From the NCBI GenBank assembly GCA_024281135.1, contig JAMXLG010000217.1, positions 1-15,950 of the forward strand: a DNA stretch of 15,950 bases. The letters run 5' to 3'. The notes beneath the pieces are model-generated. The model saw only the letters and a program-made list of their open reading frames with translations, was not told the origin of the DNA and did no database searches. The position numbers were made by a program, and so were the translations under genes. The stretch's first letter is position 1; each line of letters opens with the position of its first letter. This DNA is from Vulcanimicrobiia bacterium. Lineage in GTDB: Bacteria; Eremiobacterota; Eremiobacteria; Baltobacterales; Baltobacteraceae. Shown piece by piece: positions 13,351-15,950 of the stretch.

Positions 13351-14540
13351 ACGCGGCGTTCGAATCACAACTGGAAGCCGAACTCGACGGCCTGAAACAA
13401 GCTGGAACGTACAAACATCTGCGTCACCTCACGACGCCGATGGCGCCCGAAGTCCATATGGAAGAAGCGGGCGACGTCATCGTGCTTTCGAGCAACAACT
13501 ATCTCGGTCTCTCGGATAATAAAGAAGTGATCGAAGCCGGTATCACCGGCTTGCGCCAGTACGGTGCGGGAACCGCGTCCGTGCGCTTTATCTGCGGTAC
13601 GTTGGATATCCACCGGACGCTCGAAGACCGAATCGCCGAATTCTTGGGAACGGAAGCGTCGCTGACGTATGTGTCGTGCTGGAACGCGAACACCGGATTG
13701 TTTGCGACGATCTGCGGCGAAGGCTCGGGAATCATTTCCGATGAGTTGAATCACGCGTCGATTATCGACGGCGTGCGGCTCGCGAGTAAGGCGAAACGCG
13801 CTGTATACAAACACGGCGACATGGCGGATCTCGAAGCGAAATTGCAAGGGATGCAGGGCCTTTCTCCCGTTCTCGTCGTCACCGACGGCGTGTTCTCGAT
13901 GGAAGGCTCGCTCGCGAAGCTTCCGCAGATCGTCGAGTTGTGCAAGAAGTACAACGCGGTCAGCGTCGTCGATGATTCGCACGGTACGGGCGTCATGGGG
14001 AAGACCGGACGCGGTACGATCGAGCACTTTGGGCTCACGGGTCAAGTCGATATCATCACCGGTACGCTGGGTAAAGCGCTCGGCGGCGCGGCCGGCGGCT
14101 TCGTGGCCGGCAGCAATGCGTTGATCGACATGCTGATCCAGCGGTCGCGTCCGCAGCTCTTTTCGAACGCGTTGCCTGCGACGGTCGCGTGCAGTTCGCT
14201 CGCGGCTATCGACTATCTCGACAAGCATCCCGAACTCGTCGACCGTTTGCGCGACAACGTTGCGTACTTCCGCGATGGGCTCAAGCGTCTAGGATTCGAC
14301 CCGCTCGAGGGACCGAGTGCAATCGTACCGATCATCGTCGGAGAAACCGCCTTCGCGATTGCGATGAGCGATAAACTGCTCAAGCAGGGAATCTTTGTTA
14401 CAGGCTTCGGTTTTCCGGTCGTGCCTGAAGGGACGGCGCGCATTCGCACGCAGCTCTCCGCTGCCTTGACCAAAGCGGAAATGGATCGCGCGCTCGAGGC
14501 ATTCGAATCGGTCGGCAAAGAGGTCGGTTTGCTGAAGTAG
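13347..14540 (+). CDS. kbl: 2-amino-3-ketobutyrate CoA ligase (glycine C-acetyltransferase)
   Basis: PLP-dependent alpha-oxoamine synthase of 397 residues, converting 2-amino-3-ketobutyrate and CoA to glycine and acetyl-CoA, the step after threonine dehydrogenase. Visible are VLSSNNYLGLS, YGAGTASVRFICGT, the SDELNHASIIDG block, VVTDGVFSMEG, VVDDSHGTGVMG and the PLP-binding lysine Lys243 in GTLGKALGGAAGG, then the C-terminal VVPEGTARIRTQLSA. Length and lysine position match E. coli Kbl closely. The related BioF (8-amino-7-oxononanoate synthase) is the main alternative, but the pairing with tdh settles it. The GTG start overlaps the tdh stop; AAGGGGG about 10 bases upstream is the ribosome site. 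The thymidine kinase gene starts 4 bases after the stop. Confidence 0.97.
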   Translation: MNAAFESQLEAELDGLKQAGTYKHLRHLTTPMAPEVHMEEAGDVIVLSSNNYLGLSDNKEVIEAGITGLRQYGAGTASVRFICGTLDIHRTLEDRIAEFLGTEASLTYVSCWNANTGLFATICGEGSGIISDELNHASIIDGVRLASKAKRAVYKHGDMADLEAKLQGMQGLSPVLVVTDGVFSMEGSLAKLPQIVELCKKYNAVSVVDDSHGTGVMGKTGRGTIEHFGLTGQVDIITGTLGKALGGAAGGFVAGSNALIDMLIQRSRPQLFSNALPATVACSSLAAIDYLDKHPELVDRLRDNVAYFRDGLKRLGFDPLEGPSAIVPIIVGETAFAIAMSDKLLKQGIFVTGFGFPVVPEGTARIRTQLSAALTKAEMDRALEAFESVGKEVGLLK

Positions 14541-14544
14541 CCGC

Positions 14545-15111
14545 ATGGCGAAACTGTACTTCCGGTACTCTGCGATGAACGCGGGAAAATCGACGGCCCT
14601 GATTCAGGTCGCGCACAATTACGAAGAAAATGGTCGCCGCGTTGCGCTCTACACATCTGCGATCGATCATCGCTTCGGTGCCGGCGTCATCGCCTCGCGC
14701 ATCGGCCCGCGACGTGAAGCCAAGACATACGGTACGTCCCTCGATTTCTTTGACGAAATGTCGAACATGCGCGGAATCTCATGCGTGCTCGTTGACGAGG
14801 CCCAGTTCCTGACGCCGGATCAGGTGCGACAATTGCATCGCGGCGCGCATCTGCTCGATATCCCGGTTATCTGCTATGGGATCCGCAGCGATTTCGCGGG
14901 TGAGCCGTTTCCCGGATCGGTGTACCTCCTGACGCTTGCGGATAGCGTCGAGGAACTCAAGAATATCTGCTCCTGTGGACGAAAGGCGACGATGAATCCG
15001 CGCTTTGATCGCGCGGGTAATCGGATTCGCAGCGGCGACCAAGTCGCGATCGAAGGCGATGTCGAGTATCGCCCGATGTGCGCGCGCTGTTTCTACGGCG
15101 CGCAGCCATGA
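14545..15111 (+). CDS. tdk: Thymidine kinase (type II)
   Basis: 188-residue salvage enzyme phosphorylating thymidine (and deoxyuridine) to the monophosphate. The P-loop AMNAGKST has Lys15. VLVDEAQFL (residues 81-89) carries catalytic Glu85. The structural zinc site is formed by Cys142 and Cys144 (CSCGRKA) and Cys179 and Cys182 (CARC). The lasso region before the final pair contains the YRPMC segment. Length is normal for the family. It starts 4 bases after kbl and its stop overlaps the next ATG as ATGA, so it is expressed with the threonine genes although metabolically unrelated, apart from glycine feeding one-carbon units used for thymidylate. Confidence 0.97.
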   Translation: MAKLYFRYSAMNAGKSTALIQVAHNYEENGRRVALYTSAIDHRFGAGVIASRIGPRREAKTYGTSLDFFDEMSNMRGISCVLVDEAQFLTPDQVRQLHRGAHLLDIPVICYGIRSDFAGEPFPGSVYLLTLADSVEELKNICSCGRKATMNPRFDRAGNRIRSGDQVAIEGDVEYRPMCARCFYGAQP

Positions 15112-15578
15112 TTGCAACCATCCTCGCGCTCGTGTTCGCGATGCCCGCGAGCTGGCAGCATGTCACCGTTGATAATCCGCCGGGAAGCACGGTTGAAATG
15201 CTTGATATCGGGCGCGGACCAACGATCGACGGATTCCAACAGCAGATCAACGTGTTGAGGCACCGCTTAGCCGACCCGGCGATTACGATCGCGAAGTGGG
15301 CCGAACAGTCACAGCAGTACCTGCAGACCCATGGGGATGCACACGTGCTGACATCGCATGCCGAGCGTCTCTGTAGCGGTTCCCGCGACGGCTGGTGGAT
15401 CGAGTCGACGGGAACCTATGCCGGCCGCAAACTCGATTTGGTGCAAGTCGCGTTATTGGATGGCGGCTTTGAATATGTCGCGACGTATTCACGGCCGGAA
15501 GGAACGGATTTTGACGTCGCGGCGGTTAAAGCGCTCGATAGTCTGTGTCCGATGGGAGGAGAGGATCATGCGCCGTGA
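15108..15578 (+). CDS. Small exported protein, hypothetical
   Basis: 156-residue protein of no family I recognise. The N-terminus MIATILALVFAMPAS is a short signal peptide. The mature part begins WQHVTVDNPPGSTVEMLDIG and contains two cysteines (in ERLCSG and DSLCPM) that could form a disulfide once exported. The ending FDVAAVKALDSLCPM resembles small secreted proteins that use a C-terminal cysteine to lock a single alpha/beta domain. The ATG at 15108 overlaps the thymidine kinase stop as ATGA; the open frame extends to 15078, but that would remove the signal peptide from the N-terminus. The end overlaps the RidA gene by 11 bases and contains that gene's ribosome site. Confidence 0.75.
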   Translation: MIATILALVFAMPASWQHVTVDNPPGSTVEMLDIGRGPTIDGFQQQINVLRHRLADPAITIAKWAEQSQQYLQTHGDAHVLTSHAERLCSGSRDGWWIESTGTYAGRKLDLVQVALLDGGFEYVATYSRPEGTDFDVAAVKALDSLCPMGGEDHAP

Positions 15579-15950
15579 TGTGATCGAAGTTTCAGGAATC
15601 TCTGATGTCACTCGCGCGGCAAAGGTTCCGCTCTCCGCTGCCATTCGTGCCAACGGCTTCGTTTTTGTTTCGGGAACTCCGCCGATCGACGTTGAGAAAG
15701 GCGGCTTCGTCAAAGGTGATATCACCGTGCAGACGGAGCAATGCTTGCGCAACCTCCGTTTCGTCCTGGAAGAAGCGGGAACCACGCTCGAGAAAGTGTG
15801 CATGGTTCGCGTTTACGCCAAATCCGAGTACTACAAGGCGATAAACGAAGTCTACGCGACGTACTTCGCGGTCGAGCCGCCGGCGCGAACGTTCGTTCCT
15901 GTCGGCGATTGGCCGTTCGACTTCGATGTCGAAATCGATTGCATCGCCCT
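15568..15950 (+). CDS. RidA family (YjgF/YER057c/UK114) protein, 3' partial
   Basis: 127 codons before the window ends, nearly the full length of the usual 125-130 residue protein. RidA enzymes hydrolyse reactive enamine/imine intermediates such as 2-aminoacrylate to keto acids and ammonia. The family pattern is clear: ANGFVFVSGTPPID, TVQTEQCLRNLRFVLEEAGTTLEKV, VRVYAK...YKAINEVYATYF and the ending EPPARTFVPV...VEIDCIA with the conserved Arg (PART) and Glu (VEID) of active RidA. A strong GGAGGAGAGG site precedes ATG 15568. It overlaps the upstream gene by 11 bases. Position in a threonine-degradation operon fits a detoxifying role, but many RidA-like proteins have other functions. Confidence 0.92.
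   Translation, partial: MRRDVIEVSGISDVTRAAKVPLSAAIRANGFVFVSGTPPIDVEKGGFVKGDITVQTEQCLRNLRFVLEEAGTTLEKVCMVRVYAKSEYYKAINEVYATYFAVEPPARTFVPVGDWPFDFDVEIDCIA

Noticed and set aside
13365..14228. 287-codon minus-strand open frame
   Set aside because: It is antisense to kbl, whose PLP motifs are unmistakable.
1..15950. Mobile elements, CRISPR arrays, tRNA/rRNA genes
   Set aside because: No transposase, integrase, long terminal repeats, repeat-spacer array or recognisable structural RNA was seen on either strand.

Overview
This is about 16 kb of a compact, fairly GC-rich bacterial chromosome. Genes abut or overlap by a few bases, starts are often GTG or TTG, and no mobile element, CRISPR array, tRNA or rRNA gene was seen. 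A beta-barrel outer-membrane protein with a signal peptide and a C-terminal aromatic residue, together with a LolD/FtsX-type ABC exporter, points to a diderm. Gene content and start usage would fit a deep-branching diderm such as Candidatus Eremiobacterota (WPS-2), but that is an impression that the sequence alone cannot prove.

Layout. (1) 2-4156, plus strand: an exporter operon made of an ABC ATPase (5' end cut by the window), a large double FtsX-domain permease, and a secreted CrtC/AttH-type lipocalin-like protein, resembling the AttEFGH arrangement. (2) 4151-4987, minus: a protein-L-isoaspartate methyltransferase-like gene, tail-to-tail with the exporter and divergent from a small membrane zinc-ribbon protein (5040-5285). 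(3) 5319-6471, minus: a class I (FbaB/DhnA-type) fructose-bisphosphate aldolase followed by a NifU/Nfu-domain protein. A bidirectional terminator separates them from the zinc-ribbon gene. (4) 6524-9315, plus: a beta-hydroxyacid dehydrogenase, then an OmpR/PhoB-type response regulator and a PhoR-type histidine kinase. (5) 9361-10406: a small orphan ORF ending in a strong hairpin, then pstB, the phosphate-importer ATPase. (6) 10587-12212: an outer-membrane porin with its own promoter region and terminator. (7) 12292-15950: L-threonine dehydrogenase, 2-amino-3-ketobutyrate CoA ligase, thymidine kinase, a small exported protein and a RidA-family protein (cut by the window end), all overlapping or within 4 bases of each other.

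The main thread is a probable phosphate-starvation island. The PhoB/PhoR-like pair, pstB and the porin lie together. The regions upstream of both pstB and the porin carry TTAA-type direct repeats spaced 10-11 bp, and the two sites share the 9-mer GTCTTAATA. This is the geometry of Pho boxes, closest to the cyanobacterial SphR type (YTTAAYYW octamers with 3-bp spacers). It suggests that the porin is a phosphate-regulated outer-membrane channel. The last operon couples threonine-to-glycine breakdown with a RidA-type enamine/imine deaminase.

Several gene starts were moved from the longest open frame on the basis of ribosome-binding sites, signal peptides or family alignment: 4987, 6471, 6524, 7389, 10587, 12292 and 15108.
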